NCBI GenBank assembly: GCA_964036295.1
Contig: OZ038468.1
Location: forward strand, 2,724,501 to 2,788,500
Direction: 5' to 3'
DNA length: 64,000 bases
Source of the DNA: Plumapathes pennacea
Taxonomy: Eukaryota > Cnidaria > Anthozoa > Antipatharia > Myriopathidae
Both the position numbers and the translations under genes were made by a program. This document shows positions 44,770-55,500 of the stretch, piece after piece (positions within the stretch are counted from its first letter, which is position 1; every line of letters begins with the position of its first letter). Below the pieces are notes generated by a model. It searched no databases, was not told where the DNA came from, and saw nothing but the letters and a program-made list of their open reading frames with translations.

Positions 44770-46086
44770 TTTAAGTGTTTGTAAGATTTAGGTGACACTG
44801 CATTGACACTAAGGTATGAGTGTGTTTATTCGTAACGGGACCACGCGTCAAACATGGGGTGAATTGTTTCGGTTATTGAATTTTCCTGGTTAGTAAAATT
44901 GTTGTGTCCCTGTCGCTTGTTTTTCCCCTTGATGACGTGTATCAGTTGAAAATGAGTCTTAGGACGTGTCCAGCTAAAACAAACTCTCGTGAATCATTTG
45001 AACCTGCTTAAAGTTGATTTGAATATTTGATAGTTGATTAACGCATTTAAAGATGTTACGAGGGTTTTCGCTGTATGAATCAATATTTCACTGATTCTAT
45101 GATTTATTAATATTTTCTTCTTTATATTTGCGTACGGATAATAATGAGGAGAAACCTAGACAAACCTTTATTACCGTATTCATTTTGTATCCTGCGCCGT
45201 TAGGAAATATATTTCGTATCAGAGAGCATGCGCCGGTAAACTATTATGGTTTGTAGTATGGTTATATTTGAAAAAAAAAAAATGCCCTAACATAAGTGGA
45301 ATAAAAACCTTTGAACAGCACAGCGAGACAAGCGCAAAGAAACCTCGCGGACTGATAACTGATGCGGCGAACCAATCAGAGCGCGCGATTTCACCGGAAG
45401 TTGTTCTAGCCATATAATAACATATATTATTCCTATGAATTGATCTGTTCTTACTTGATATCCTTCTTTGACTGTAAGATAATGATGTAGGAATAACCCT
45501 AACGGCAGTTAATGAGATATCTTCACATGAGAGATTCCGATTTTCATTAGCAATGAAATGCGTCTTCAATATTCTGATTAAAAGCAAGGCAAAATGACAA
45601 CATAGGAGACTAAAATGAGTTGCGACAGACTGTGGGCATGTTGCTATAAATAACCTGCGATTTAGTTCTGCTATTTAGCCGTGCCACCGCAACATTTTAG
45701 GAGAAGATCCCATGTTCACTGGAATAGCCATCTCTAACCACAGGACTCATAATTCCTAAAATAAAGCGGCTAAACAAATCCTCGCGAAGGAAAATTTAGT
45801 GCCACAGGTAATGCTCGCTGTTGTTTTTGAACAAAATTTGTCTATTTAGCAAGTATATCTTACCTGGATAAAGTTGATGCGCTGGTACATATTTGCTGCA
45901 GTTCGTATCAGCACAGCTCACTACTCCAACTCCACATTTTCCTCGTTATTTTCCAAACATCCACAGAAATTCCTTTTCGACTTCAAACAGCAGCTAATTA
46001 GCATTTCACTGCACGTGCATTGAAATCGCTCGTGCTAAAAATAAGCATGCGGCTCGTGATTTGGAACTTTTTCTCAGTGTCTTCAC
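44770..46086. other. Shared non-coding 3' region of unit 4
   Basis: Counterpart of 28,169-29,517, with no gene. Confidence 0.6.
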
Positions 46087-46089
46087 AAC

Positions 46090-46830
46090 GGGTGGGTTCA
46101 CACTAGAGCTGAAGTATACTTAAAATGAGCACCACCCCCAAGTGCACTTACACTCTTAAGTATGTACTTGCAAAATAAGCGTTCACACTCGTATTTAAGT
46201 ATCCTACTTGAGAATAGTTTGGCTTTCGCTCTGTCAAGGCTGCTTGCCTCCCGTGCAGACGGCTCTCAGACGAGAAGTTCTCGGTGAATCATGCGGCCAG
46301 CGAACAGAATTGCGTTCCCGTTGTTTTGTCTCCTGCTTTTTCTTTTGAGCCAGAGAGCATGGGCTATTCAGCAAATGTATCTCTACATTCTATTGAATGA
46401 AATTTTCCGCGTAAGCCGGAACCGTCGAAACTTCATGTTGTATTTCGAGCGAGTGTTTGAAACCAAATTTTCGCTCCACCGGCAGAGGGAGTTTAAGAAA
46501 CAGCTGGACGGAAGAGGACGACGGCAACGTCGGTGAAACAATAAAACTAAGCAAAGAAGACAAAAGGCGCACGTGAATTGACATGATCTCGGAGTTGTCG
46601 TGCTCTCGCGTGCGAGGTTCCTTTTCTGTGATTGGTCAAGTGCAATCTAAAGTGTGGTCTGCCCCACACTTACAAGCGTACTTCGGTTCTTTTAGAAATG
46701 TGCGCGTTACCACAGTAACAAGTAGGATCCAAGTTTGGTCGAGAATGCTCATATTTCTCGTTCACATTCATTTAAAGTATGCTCAAAGTGCACTTGAGAC
46801 GTACTTTAAAGCTCTAGTGTGAACCCACCC
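46090..46830. mobile_element. TIR transposon with small ORF, copy in unit 4
   Basis: gggtgggttcacactagagc ... ctctagtgtgaacccaccc, flanked by aac on both sides, 741 bp. It carries an open 81-codon frame (46,291-46,536). Confidence 0.75.
46291..46536 (+). CDS. Small basic protein with signal-like N-terminus, inside a TIR element (second copy)
   Basis: 81 codons, differing from the unit 2 copy (29,723-29,968) at two residues (LLLFLLSQ against LLLVLLNQ). It has the same hydrophobic start and the basic RGRRQRR end. The function is unknown, and a transposon-derived frame is the likeliest explanation. Confidence 0.35.
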   Translation: MRPANRIAFPLFCLLLFLLSQRAWAIQQMYLYILLNEIFRVSRNRRNFMLYFERVFETKFSLHRQREFKKQLDGRGRRQRR

Positions 46831-47545
46831 AACATCCCAAGTGTTTATATAAGGCTCCGGTCGCACTCGTAACTTTGACGACACTTATATCAACATTTGC
46901 ATCATTTGAAGTGCAAACAGTGCTTGTCACCAGAAACATATGTCAGCAAGTTGCTACCAAATATTGAAGAAGCCGTCGTATTGTTCTCATTGCTGAGTTA
47001 TTATCGACTAAACTTCCTAGTGCGACCGGGCCCTAAGATAACAAAAACATGGAAACACGTGTTATATTAATTATATAAAATAACCAACTATAAACGTAAA
47101 TACCTGTAAGAACACAAAACCATGTCCCTGTACTTTCTTTGTACTTTTTTATATTTTTAACCAATCAGAACGCTCGTAATATCATAGTTTTTTTTATAAC
47201 ACAATTAATAAAATATCTATGATGCTACGCACGCTCTGATTGGTTAACGATACATACAAGGCTTGTGTAGTTGTTGTATGAAAGCAATACAACACGCTTT
47301 CATCTAGTCTTGGTACTCTTATGTTAAACACTTAGGACTTTTGGGTAAATACTCCGCGAAGTGCTTACGTGGCCCTTTAAAGACACGAAAAAAAAAAAAA
47401 AAATCGCTCGTGCCCAACCGCTTCCCCTCCCCTCCTAAAATAAACGTCACAAATAAATGCAAAACTGACGCAAACTTTAAGTTGACGTGTGACATGTTGA
47501 GTTATAACCAAGCGGCACTAATCAATCAGAATGCGCGTAATATCT

Positions 47546-48327
47546 AATATATATCTAAGTATATATTGACACAGTCAAAATACGTGGATATTCAGATACG
47601 ATGTTTTATTCAGTAAAGACATAATTAACTGTGCAGTCTATTGGGGTTTCGCTGCTTTATTTACCACTCATTCAGCACAAATATACAGTAAAATACAGAT
47701 TAAATATCGAGGCAAATGAATTGAAGTCATCTTATCAGAAGTTACGTCTCAGATACAATAATCGAGGTCAATGGATTTTGACTGGGCGGGCGTCATATTC
47801 TATTCATCATTGAGAAAACGCCTTCAGCATAGGACAAACCATGTTTCAACAACATATCTACACCTTATAGACAAAAGAGACCTTAAGAAACTTGCTGTCA
47901 TGGAAGAATTCGGACCACCTTCCAACGCCTCTATCCATTACTTCACGCACCGAAAGTGTTTGTGTGAAGTTATCGTTTTCTTGTTACACTTCCTCTGAGT
48001 GATAAAAATAATGACTCACAAACTTTCTACCACTCCTTTAGGGTTGTGTTGCGTTTCAAATTGCCCAATCTGTCTTGTTCTCGCCATAGTACACTATTAA
48101 AAATTGTTAAAACTCTTCGATAACGTTCCAGTATAGCAGCTTAAAAGTCCCCAACATTTTCAATATCCAAGAACCTTGCAAAATTACCAAAATTAAGTAT
48201 TATCCGTTTTTAACGATTAAGCTAATTAGCGTCAATAAATAGTAAATTAACAATAAATTCAAGATTTCTTCTTTATCAACTAAAAACAATACTAAGTTCA
48301 AAGAAGTTCGTGTAGCCTTTTACCAAC
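47546..48327. other. Unique stretch between the array and the 477-residue gene
   Basis: No homology to the duplication units. A 75-codon plus-strand frame (47,771-47,998) has no recognisable domain. A 'tctaagtatatattga' stretch marks the junction with the array. Confidence 0.4.
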
Positions 48328-49761
48328 TCAGAACTCCTTCGAAGATTTTTTGAATGCATTAAATCGAGGAGCAAAAAGCTGTTCTGGACTCCAGCGGAAA
48401 CGAGGAGGAACCCGGGCTACACGAGAAGGCTCCTCCGTAAAGTTTCTTTCAGTAGCAGAAGGCGCCACGTTGATAACACGATAAGGCTTGGTTTGGCACT
48501 CAGCGGCTGGGGTGCTCGGGGCTGTACGGTCCTCAGATGAATCACCGTTGTTGCTCCTCTCAGCCCAGACGCTTCCTTTTAACGGATGCTCCACAACGAC
48601 TAAGGGATGAACCCGTGAGGACGCTTTGCTTAATCTGAAAAACGCATTTCTTAAGACGTTACCTCCCCTCCGTCTTGCGGGCTTCGCGACTTTCTCAGGA
48701 AGAACAATCACTTCCTCAACGTCGTCGCTTGATGTCTTCCTGCAGATGTTGTTGATCGGCTCGGCAGACAAGGAAGCGGGCGACGTTTTCCTGGTTGGAG
48801 TGCAGCTCTTTCGCGCACCTGTGTAAGAGTCTGGGGTGTACGCGGCGCGACTCTGGTGTTTCTTGTCCTCTGCGCTCAAGCTGTGTGCTCCCTGGCACAA
48901 TGAAACAGCTTTAGATTCGCGTCCACTCTCTTGATCACCATTTTCATCCGACGAGAATTCTTCGCAATCCTGGTCTGTGCTGCACAGGATCACTTCTATC
49001 TCATCGTCTTCATCACTGATCGAGATCACACTCATTATGTCCCAGTCTCCACGAGTTGGCCGTCGTGTAGAGTCCTTCTTCTTCAGTCTCGGCTTCCTCA
49101 GCTTCTGTTTGAGTCGCGCTCTCATTGCTTTCAATCTCTCTGCTCTTTGTGCGAGCGGTGTACGGACTTCAACTCGCTCTGCCAAATCGTCCGGGGCGGC
49201 GGGGCTAACGTTCAGGACCCCCCTTGGGATGGGATTTGCGCACTTTGCAGCTGTGGTGTTATAAATGGACATGATCTGCTCCCGAGGTTTCATGACATTC
49301 ACGTACAGCTCCTTCCACTTCATCCGTCTTGGAACTGATCCACGCACGTCAGTGGGAATTCCCTCGGTTTTTCGCCCGAGATTTGGCCGTTGGTTTGGCG
49401 ACGTCTCGCGATAAATTCTGGAGAACCGACTCTCGATATCATCATTATCGTTGGAACAGCGCAATTGAGTATCCATGGCCATAACGCGTTGACGCTCGTT
49501 TTCCAGTAAAATGTAGGCCTTCCGCTCTTCCGCTGAGTCAAGCCAGGGCTGCACATCAATCCGACGCGGCTTGCTAACAGACTCATCACGACGCAGTTGG
49601 CCTGGGACAAGCATCGGCGCCTCGGAGCGCTGTACTGTGTTCTGTACCCGAGTACGTTGTTTTTGCTTGTTTGCTTCCACATCTGGGTCAGGCTTAGCTA
49701 TCGACATGACTGGTGTACTTTTTGAATTGGTGCAGCCAATTAAAGAGCAAGAGCTCCCCAT
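48328..49761 (-). CDS. Unrecognised 477-residue protein, single exon
   Basis: One uninterrupted minus-strand frame in a window where random frames rarely exceed 150 codons. I do not recognise the family. The N-terminus MGSSCSLIGC fits an N-myristoylation signal (Gly2, Ser6) with Cys5/Cys10 as possible palmitoylation sites. Residues about 205-230 are strongly basic (RLKQKLRKPRLKKK) and could be a nuclear-localisation or coiled segment. Residues 244-262 (SVISISDEDDEIEVILCST) and 347-355 (DVEEVIVLP) combine short hydrophobic cores with acidic flanks, as SUMO-interacting motifs do. The middle and C-terminal parts are low-complexity and Ser/Thr/Pro-rich. The product is probably largely disordered. 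It is transcribed in the same direction as the PRCC-like exons, 1.07 kb downstream of exon 50,834-50,971. Confidence 0.75.
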   Translation of the reverse strand: MGSSCSLIGCTNSKSTPVMSIAKPDPDVEANKQKQRTRVQNTVQRSEAPMLVPGQLRRDESVSKPRRIDVQPWLDSAEERKAYILLENERQRVMAMDTQLRCSNDNDDIESRFSRIYRETSPNQRPNLGRKTEGIPTDVRGSVPRRMKWKELYVNVMKPREQIMSIYNTTAAKCANPIPRGVLNVSPAAPDDLAERVEVRTPLAQRAERLKAMRARLKQKLRKPRLKKKDSTRRPTRGDWDIMSVISISDEDDEIEVILCSTDQDCEEFSSDENGDQESGRESKAVSLCQGAHSLSAEDKKHQSRAAYTPDSYTGARKSCTPTRKTSPASLSAEPINNICRKTSSDDVEEVIVLPEKVAKPARRRGGNVLRNAFFRLSKASSRVHPLVVVEHPLKGSVWAERSNNGDSSEDRTAPSTPAAECQTKPYRVINVAPSATERNFTEEPSRVARVPPRFRWSPEQLFAPRFNAFKKSSKEF

Positions 49762-49789
49762 TTTTCTTCAACTAAAGAGCTTTTAAACG

Positions 49790-49930
49790 CAGCGAATTGT
49801 TTCACAACTTCTCGCGATCAAGATTCGCAAAAGTGTACGGAACTGGAAGTTGCGTTTATGACGTAAGCGCGCGCCGCGCCATGGAACTAATTCGAACGGA
49901 AAAAAAAAACTTCCGGTGAAATTCAAACCA
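49790..49930 (-). promoter_or_regulatory. Likely promoter of the 477-residue gene
   Basis: A CpG-rich patch (gcgcgcgccgcgcc) about 100 bases upstream of the ATG contains a CRE-like site (ttacgtca on the minus strand, at about 49,859-49,866) and an ETS-like accggaag core (about 49,911-49,918). There is no clear TATA box. This is inferred from composition and motifs. Confidence 0.4.
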
Positions 49931-50546
49931 ATCGAAGTGGCGCGTGAAAGTGATATTTTTAACTTTTTATATCCGGTGCAGATTTCATGGCAAATGAAAA
50001 TTACCGAAAGGAAATGTTGTACTCCTTCTACTGGAATTTTTGCGCCAATTATAAAACTGAAACAAAATGTTCTTAACCAAATACAAGCCAAGGCTCTACA
50101 GATACAAGCCAAGGCAAATTCATCTTGCGATTGATTTCGAAAAAAAAAAAACTATTAATCAGCAGTTCATGGAAATGCCATTGCCGTGTTTTGCTTTTGT
50201 TTCTGATTGGCTAAGAATGTTCCCAACCTCGTTGTGACTTAACCCGAATCGTAGCAATCACAGAGTGTTTTCTACAATCCTCCTCAACCCAACCGCTCAG
50301 CCTCTTCGTTTTACATGTTTCTCTCATTAGTATAAATCAAATCTCAAATTAAAAAAAATTATTCTATAATCGAGCAATATCAGACTTATAGTAATTGACG
50401 AAAATTGAAAGTTTATATTATATACGTTTTGAAAAACGACCTTTTTAAAATTACAAAAAAAGTTACACGTATGGTTGGGTGGCAATTAAGTCAAGTCAAG
50501 GCAAGTCTAAACTTCTTAAGTCAAGTCAAGGTCAAGTCTAAACTTC

Positions 50547-50573
50547 TTTTTTTTTTTTTTTTTTTTTTTTTTT
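50547..50573. repeat. Poly-T tract
   Basis: About 26 T, preceded by two near-identical words (aagtcaaggyaagtctaaacttct). Confidence 0.9.
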
Positions 50574-50603
50574 GTTTGATTTATGGAGTCTGGTTGTTTA
50601 ATA

Positions 50604-50787
50604 CAGTCAAAGTTCTCTGAGCGGACACTCGTAAGCAGACAGCTCTACTTACGGACGCCTGTACGAAACACCGTTTAAACTCTAGCTCAGTTAAACTCTG
50701 TATTTACACATTCTCGTAAGTGGACACCTCCACTTACGGAAACTTTTTCTGCTTCCGAAGGGTGTCCACTTATGGGAGTTTCAACTG
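50604..50787. mobile_element. Tc1/mariner-like MITE
   Basis: The ends cagtcaaagttctctgagcg and, inverted, cagttgaaactcccataag are each flanked by TA, the target of Tc1/mariner elements. Inside, 'gtaagtggacacctccactt' forms a palindrome. It is 184 bp with no coding capacity. Confidence 0.65.
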
Positions 50788-50833
50788 TATTGTTAAATTT
50801 ATTACAAAAAAAATGTAACTTTGACTACCATAC

Positions 50834-53800
50834 CTTCTGTGCATCTATTGCCTCCTGTTGATTGGCTGTCTGAACCTCTACACCAGCCGTGGGGTAGGTT
50901 TGTGCATAATCTGCTGTGTCGTAGTATGATGTAGTGACAGAGTAGCCACTCTGTTCATAGGTTGGGTAACTCTAAAAAGAAACATGTATATTAGAGTTAT
51001 AAGATAAGGAAGTGAGAACAGTATTACTCAACTTAGTCAAACGCCACCCAATACTTTTCTTAGTTTTTCTTTAATTTGCAAAGCTATGTATATGTTTTAG
51101 AATTATCAGAATTTTTAGTAAGAATTCTTACAACATTTGTATGAAGGCCATGGGCTTTTTACATGTAGTGCTTCTCACTACATTTTTTACATTTTAGTGT
51201 TACCCTATAAATAAAGTTGCACTGATTGATTGATAAAGTTGTCATTTGCAGTTTTCAGTTCACAGTTGATCATGCGATTGCTTTGCTTGGGCGTTTGCGA
51301 TTGTTGCTTTCGAATTGGTCAAAACAAATGTAGCAGTATTCTCGGCCACAATATTATCGTGAGCTGCTCGAGCAAGCAATACTATAAACTGATCTTTTGT
51401 TGCAAATCTGCAAGACATTTGCAGGTGTTAGATTCAGCCAAATTGTCCGGAGGTCGGGCTATTTTTGGTCAAACAAACGGGGCCTAATACCACATTTTTT
51501 TGAGCGCTCATTATGTCTGTCAATTATAATCAGTATTATGAAACAACTGTGTGTTCTGATCGGCTAACAAAACACTTTATAAATATTATAAGTACAAAGA
51601 CATGGTTTTGTGAAGCAATTTAGTTATTTCATAAAATCAATATAACACATGTTTCCACGTCTTTGTAGTTCTTATATGAACACTAGGGATGTTGTGAGAC
51701 ACTCGAAAAAATTCGAATTACTTGCCAAAGCGGCTCATCATTTATAACTTTCTCACGTTCTCACAACATCCCACTTGTTTATATAAGATTACAAAGGCAT
51801 GAAAACAAGTGTTAGATTGCTTTAAGAAAAAAGTTCTTAAACTCGCTCCTAAACTGAGGGATTGATGCAAGTTTCTGGGAAAGAAGACGCGGGAAACAGG
51901 ATAGGCCTTGGTTGTCAGCACGCTGTAAAATGTCTAAATGGACACTCACCGCATACTGTCCACCGCTAGACACCTCATACTGCTGTTCCTGGACACCTTG
52001 TTGACCATAATAGTATGTCTGTACATCAAGCGAGTCACTAGAACTACTAACACCTAGGTAGTCAGGAGTGACACTTAAGGGTTGTGGTGCGGATTCCACT
52101 AATCCAGTGGGTACTGTTCTGTAACATGATCCTTGAAGGCCAGTACGTGAAGACGGAGCAGGTTCAGCTACTGATTGAAGAGTCCTAGACATTCCTAGCA
52201 TTTGACGTGGCAAAGTAGTCCCTGGTAAACTCTCATGCTTGTGTACTTCATGGTCAACTGGTTTTGCCTCCGTGTTGCTCTCTTTCGTTGTTTCTTTGGC
52301 TTCTTCGTGAAATGTAAAGAAGCTAACTGGCTCATCCTCGGCACTCCCGTGTTCCTCTTCCTCCTGGTTCATTTTTGATGTCTTGGTTTCTTTTGTGTTG
52401 GTGGTTTTCTTTGTTAACGTGTATGGTATGAGTGGGCAGTTTGTCAGCTTCATTGAAGGTCTGTTCTGGTTGTCAGCCTTTATTGTCACGTTGTACTTTG
52501 GTTTTGGTAGAAGAGTGGATAATCCAGAGCCACCCTGCATCAAAAGTAATAAAAAATCTATATAAATGCCACATACAGTACAATGTAATGGAATGGTTTT
52601 GGGATGACTGTCCAAACCAAAACCAAAGTATTTATTATACACTGACAACTCAAACCTCCAATGGAAACAAAAATTGGTTCAAGTTATTGGCAGTTCAAGT
52701 TCATTGGGGGTAAAACTGCAGTGTTAATGAAACAAAGGGAAACAACTTTTGGTTCAAGTTTTTAGGATTCTACTGTACTGTGCACCACAAATCACAGGGT
52801 CTGTATAAGAAACACTTTCAACCAATCAGAAGCCAAAGTAATTTGTGTTTGGTTTTACTTTAAGAGGCCAATCAGAAGTGCGACGAGACATCAACACCAC
52901 GAGAAGATCACAATTATGTTTTACTTTACTTTGTTCCTGATTGGCCAGAAATGCTGCTATTGGATGAGCAATCTGAAAACGATTACTTTCGACATTGATC
53001 TAAAAAGCGCTCTACAGCATCATTTTATGGAAACACAGTGCAGGGTGTGAAAGTTGTGTTCACTTGATAGGCTAGTACTGGTTTTTCCAACAAATACATT
53101 TGTAGCTCAGAATAATGATCTGGGCTAGTGAATCATGACTGAACATGGGGTAGCTGCCAAATTTCTTTTTGTTGATGTCCTAATAAAGTATTGTCAGAAA
53201 TTACAATTATTGTAATTTCTGTCAATTCTTTATCAGGACATTGACAAAAAGAAATTTGGCAGCTAACTTTTGTTATTAATAAAATGTTTTTTAACATACA
53301 CACATGTCATTTTGAACACAGTTGTATTACTATTGCTTGCCCATTTGGCACATATCATGGCACTTTTATCACTAGCATAGACACTATAGTACACAATGGA
53401 ATGTATTGTACAGTAAGGTCAATTGTCTATATGAAAGTCACCCTTAGGGGTTAGGAATTTCTAGGGAAATCTAGGGATTTAGAATGTGGTAAAGTTAAAA
53501 TGTGTCACTCAATATCTTGTTAACAACTATAGATTTGTAATACCTTGGAAGGCCTGGGCTTCTTAACAACAGGTCCAGTGTCCATTTCTTCATCAGAGTC
53601 TGCCTGAATCAAATAAAATTATACACAACGACCATATGTATAGTATTGTGCCAGCTGTAGTTAAAAAATACTTGCTTTTGGAAAATTATTTATGGTATGA
53701 TGGCAAATCACGATATTTAGCTCAACCTTATCTAATAATATTGCTTATTAGTTGCTGGTAAATTAATAATGAGATTGGCAGCCCTCACACTTACTGTAAA

Positions 53801-53963
53801 CTATCCCTTTTACTCCCAATTCAATTCAGCTTTCTTCTCCAGTTTGTCGCCACGTGTAAAAGGGAGGGGGGAGGGGAGGGGCGAGGCCAAACAAAGCTGC
53901 AATGATTCACTCTTTACATTTATTTTTCTTACCGACTGTACTATTTTCACATGAACATCAGGT
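50834..53963 (-). CDS. PRCC: PRCC-like gene, four internal exons
   Basis: Minus-strand exons with matching phases: 53,963-53,933 (..PDVHVKIVQS), 53,603-53,544 (ADSDEEMDTGPVVKKPRPSK), 52,534-51,950 (GGSGLSTLLPKPKYNVTIKA .. SSGGQYA) and 50,971-50,834 (SYPTYEQSGYSVTT..QQEAIDAQK). The order VKI, then DSDEE, then GSGLS.LLPKPK, then a Tyr-rich segment follows vertebrate PRCC (proline-rich mitotic checkpoint factor, nuclear, linked to splicing and MAD2L2). The third exon encodes 195 residues and includes FFTFHEEA, like the FFSLPEKA region of PRCC. All splice sites are canonical. Missing from view are the Pro-rich N-terminal exon and the strongly conserved C-terminal exons (the QGKR..EEI..VE and AKYGF regions). 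I did not find these anywhere downstream in the window. The gene is either split by a very long intron holding the TRIM array or is broken. Confidence 0.75.
51500..51800. repeat. MITE-like stretch in the PRCC intron/exon border
   Basis: 'gggatgttgtgaga' (about 51,686) and 'ctcacaacatccc' (about 51,761) form inverted arms. The adjoining text (ataacacatgtttccacgtc, acaaagacatggttttgtga) is the reverse complement of phrases at about 21,140-21,230 and in the other array units, so the family is dispersed. Its right edge touches the low end of an extended reading frame but not the exon. Confidence 0.55.
53151..53265. mobile_element. Near-perfect palindromic MITE
   Basis: tagctgccaaatttcttttt ... 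aaaaagaaatttggcagcta. The two halves of about 56 bases pair almost completely through to a central attacaattattgtaat, with five mismatches. The ends are ta dinucleotides. The whole element can form one long hairpin. It lies between PRCC-like exons 2 and 3. Confidence 0.9.
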
Positions 53964-55500
53964 CTGTAATACAATAAGCACAGAAAAACGGTGAAAATTC
54001 TTGTGAGCAAATCTTTTATCGAATAGTTACATTTTTTTGTTGCCTCATACAACAGGGCATTTGTAATGCATCCACACAGCAAGCTAACTGTTTCTCGAAT
54101 TTTCAACTGCTGAAACACAGCTGACACCACTTTCTCCTTACTTTACCAGTATCTATGGGTAAAGTTCAGCGAAAAAAAAAATCACTTCTAATCACGCTCA
54201 GCAGGAACGGATATGGCCACATATCTAAACAGCTTTACATTATAAATTTATATGCTTACGCCCAAAAGTCAAACATGGCCGCTTGTTCTTTAGTCACCTG
54301 TAAGAGGCAACACATTTTTACGAGCTTATTAATATCACATGAACGAGAAACGGTTATCTTCATATACTATGGACATAAGAATCAGCCTATCACAGTCATG
54401 AGATTTCTCCAAAATTTTCACGATATTTCTGTGACATAATTTCCTTTTTGTTCAAAACAATGGAAATTTCTTCTAAAGAATACACTTCTTTCTAAACATT
54501 GAAAGAGGTCCCATTTTCCCAGTTTGCTGTTCTTAAATTGTAGCTAATGTTTTACTGTTTAGCTTTCTTCTCAAATGCATGACTATGCAGACCATTGTGG
54601 TGTGAGCCTTGTTATTTCACATGGTACAAGACGTCCCAGAATTAGCCCTGCTATATCACAAGGCGCAAAACGTCAAGGGACTTAAATAACTGCTCAACTA
54701 ACATGCGCTTTTACATAGAGGAACTCATTAATTTCTATTACAAGAGCTACATAATAAGTGAGAAATGATTAACTTCTGTATAAATACATTAGTGGTGTGG
54801 TCCACATAGTCCACTGGCTACAAGTAAAGATTGTACAGCACTTCTATTTATGACACCAGGGAGTTGGACCTTCCATATAATGGGAGCCTCTAGGCCCAAT
54901 TTCCTCGCAAGCCATCCACTGTTACGATTGGGCTATTTGTGGGTTGCTACATCGCCTGGGACTGTGTCTGTAGAATAAAGTAACACAACACGAAAATGTT
55001 AAAACCTGTACAATTTCTTTTTAAAAAGTTTTTTTTCCTGGGAGGAGGAGGGGGGGGGGGGGGGGGGGGGGGGTAGATTAGTCACAAGGGCTTACTACTC
55101 AAGACGAAAATGTACGGATAGTGTAATGAGAATTATTAGTTTAATTGAACAGAAACAAGTACAAGAATAAAGCAAACTCAAACAGATAAACAAACAATAC
55201 ATGTGAACTCGAATGACGTGTTCACGGTGAAGTGCATTAAAGTTTCTCTTTTAGGTTCAGTTAGATGATTTGGGGGCTGGAAGAGAACTTGTTTTAAACT
55301 TAGGACACTGGGGCTCTAAGAGCATTTTTACTGTTTACAAGCATTTGATAAAAACGGCTGCTAAATTCTTTGTTCTTTGTAGCACAAAACGTTTCAACCA
55401 GTCAATTGGAGAGAAAAATGGACGCTGCACCTTATAGGTAGAGAGAGTCAGATCTCCAACCTGATTGATCAGAACGTGTTTGCCAACTTCAACGAACCAG
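53964..55500. other. Intergenic stretch between the PRCC-like and thrombospondin genes
   Basis: This is where the PRCC-like 5' exons were expected. No MSLVAY-like start or Pro-rich exon is visible. It contains a poly-G run at 55,050-55,073 and a duplicated 'gtyatttcacawgg..caa.acgtc' phrase at about 54,610-54,680. The plus-strand frame 54,155-54,439 has no support. Confidence 0.4.

Larger units (their letters stand above)
41005..47545. repeat. Segmental duplication unit 4 (3'-truncated)
   Basis: Segment A, the 5' region without hairpin array or segment B, relic start, TRIM copy 4, the 3' region and an intact TIR element. Homology stops near 47,545 ('gcgcgtaatatcta'), before the decayed-PRCC part present in units 1-3. 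Confidence 0.85.
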
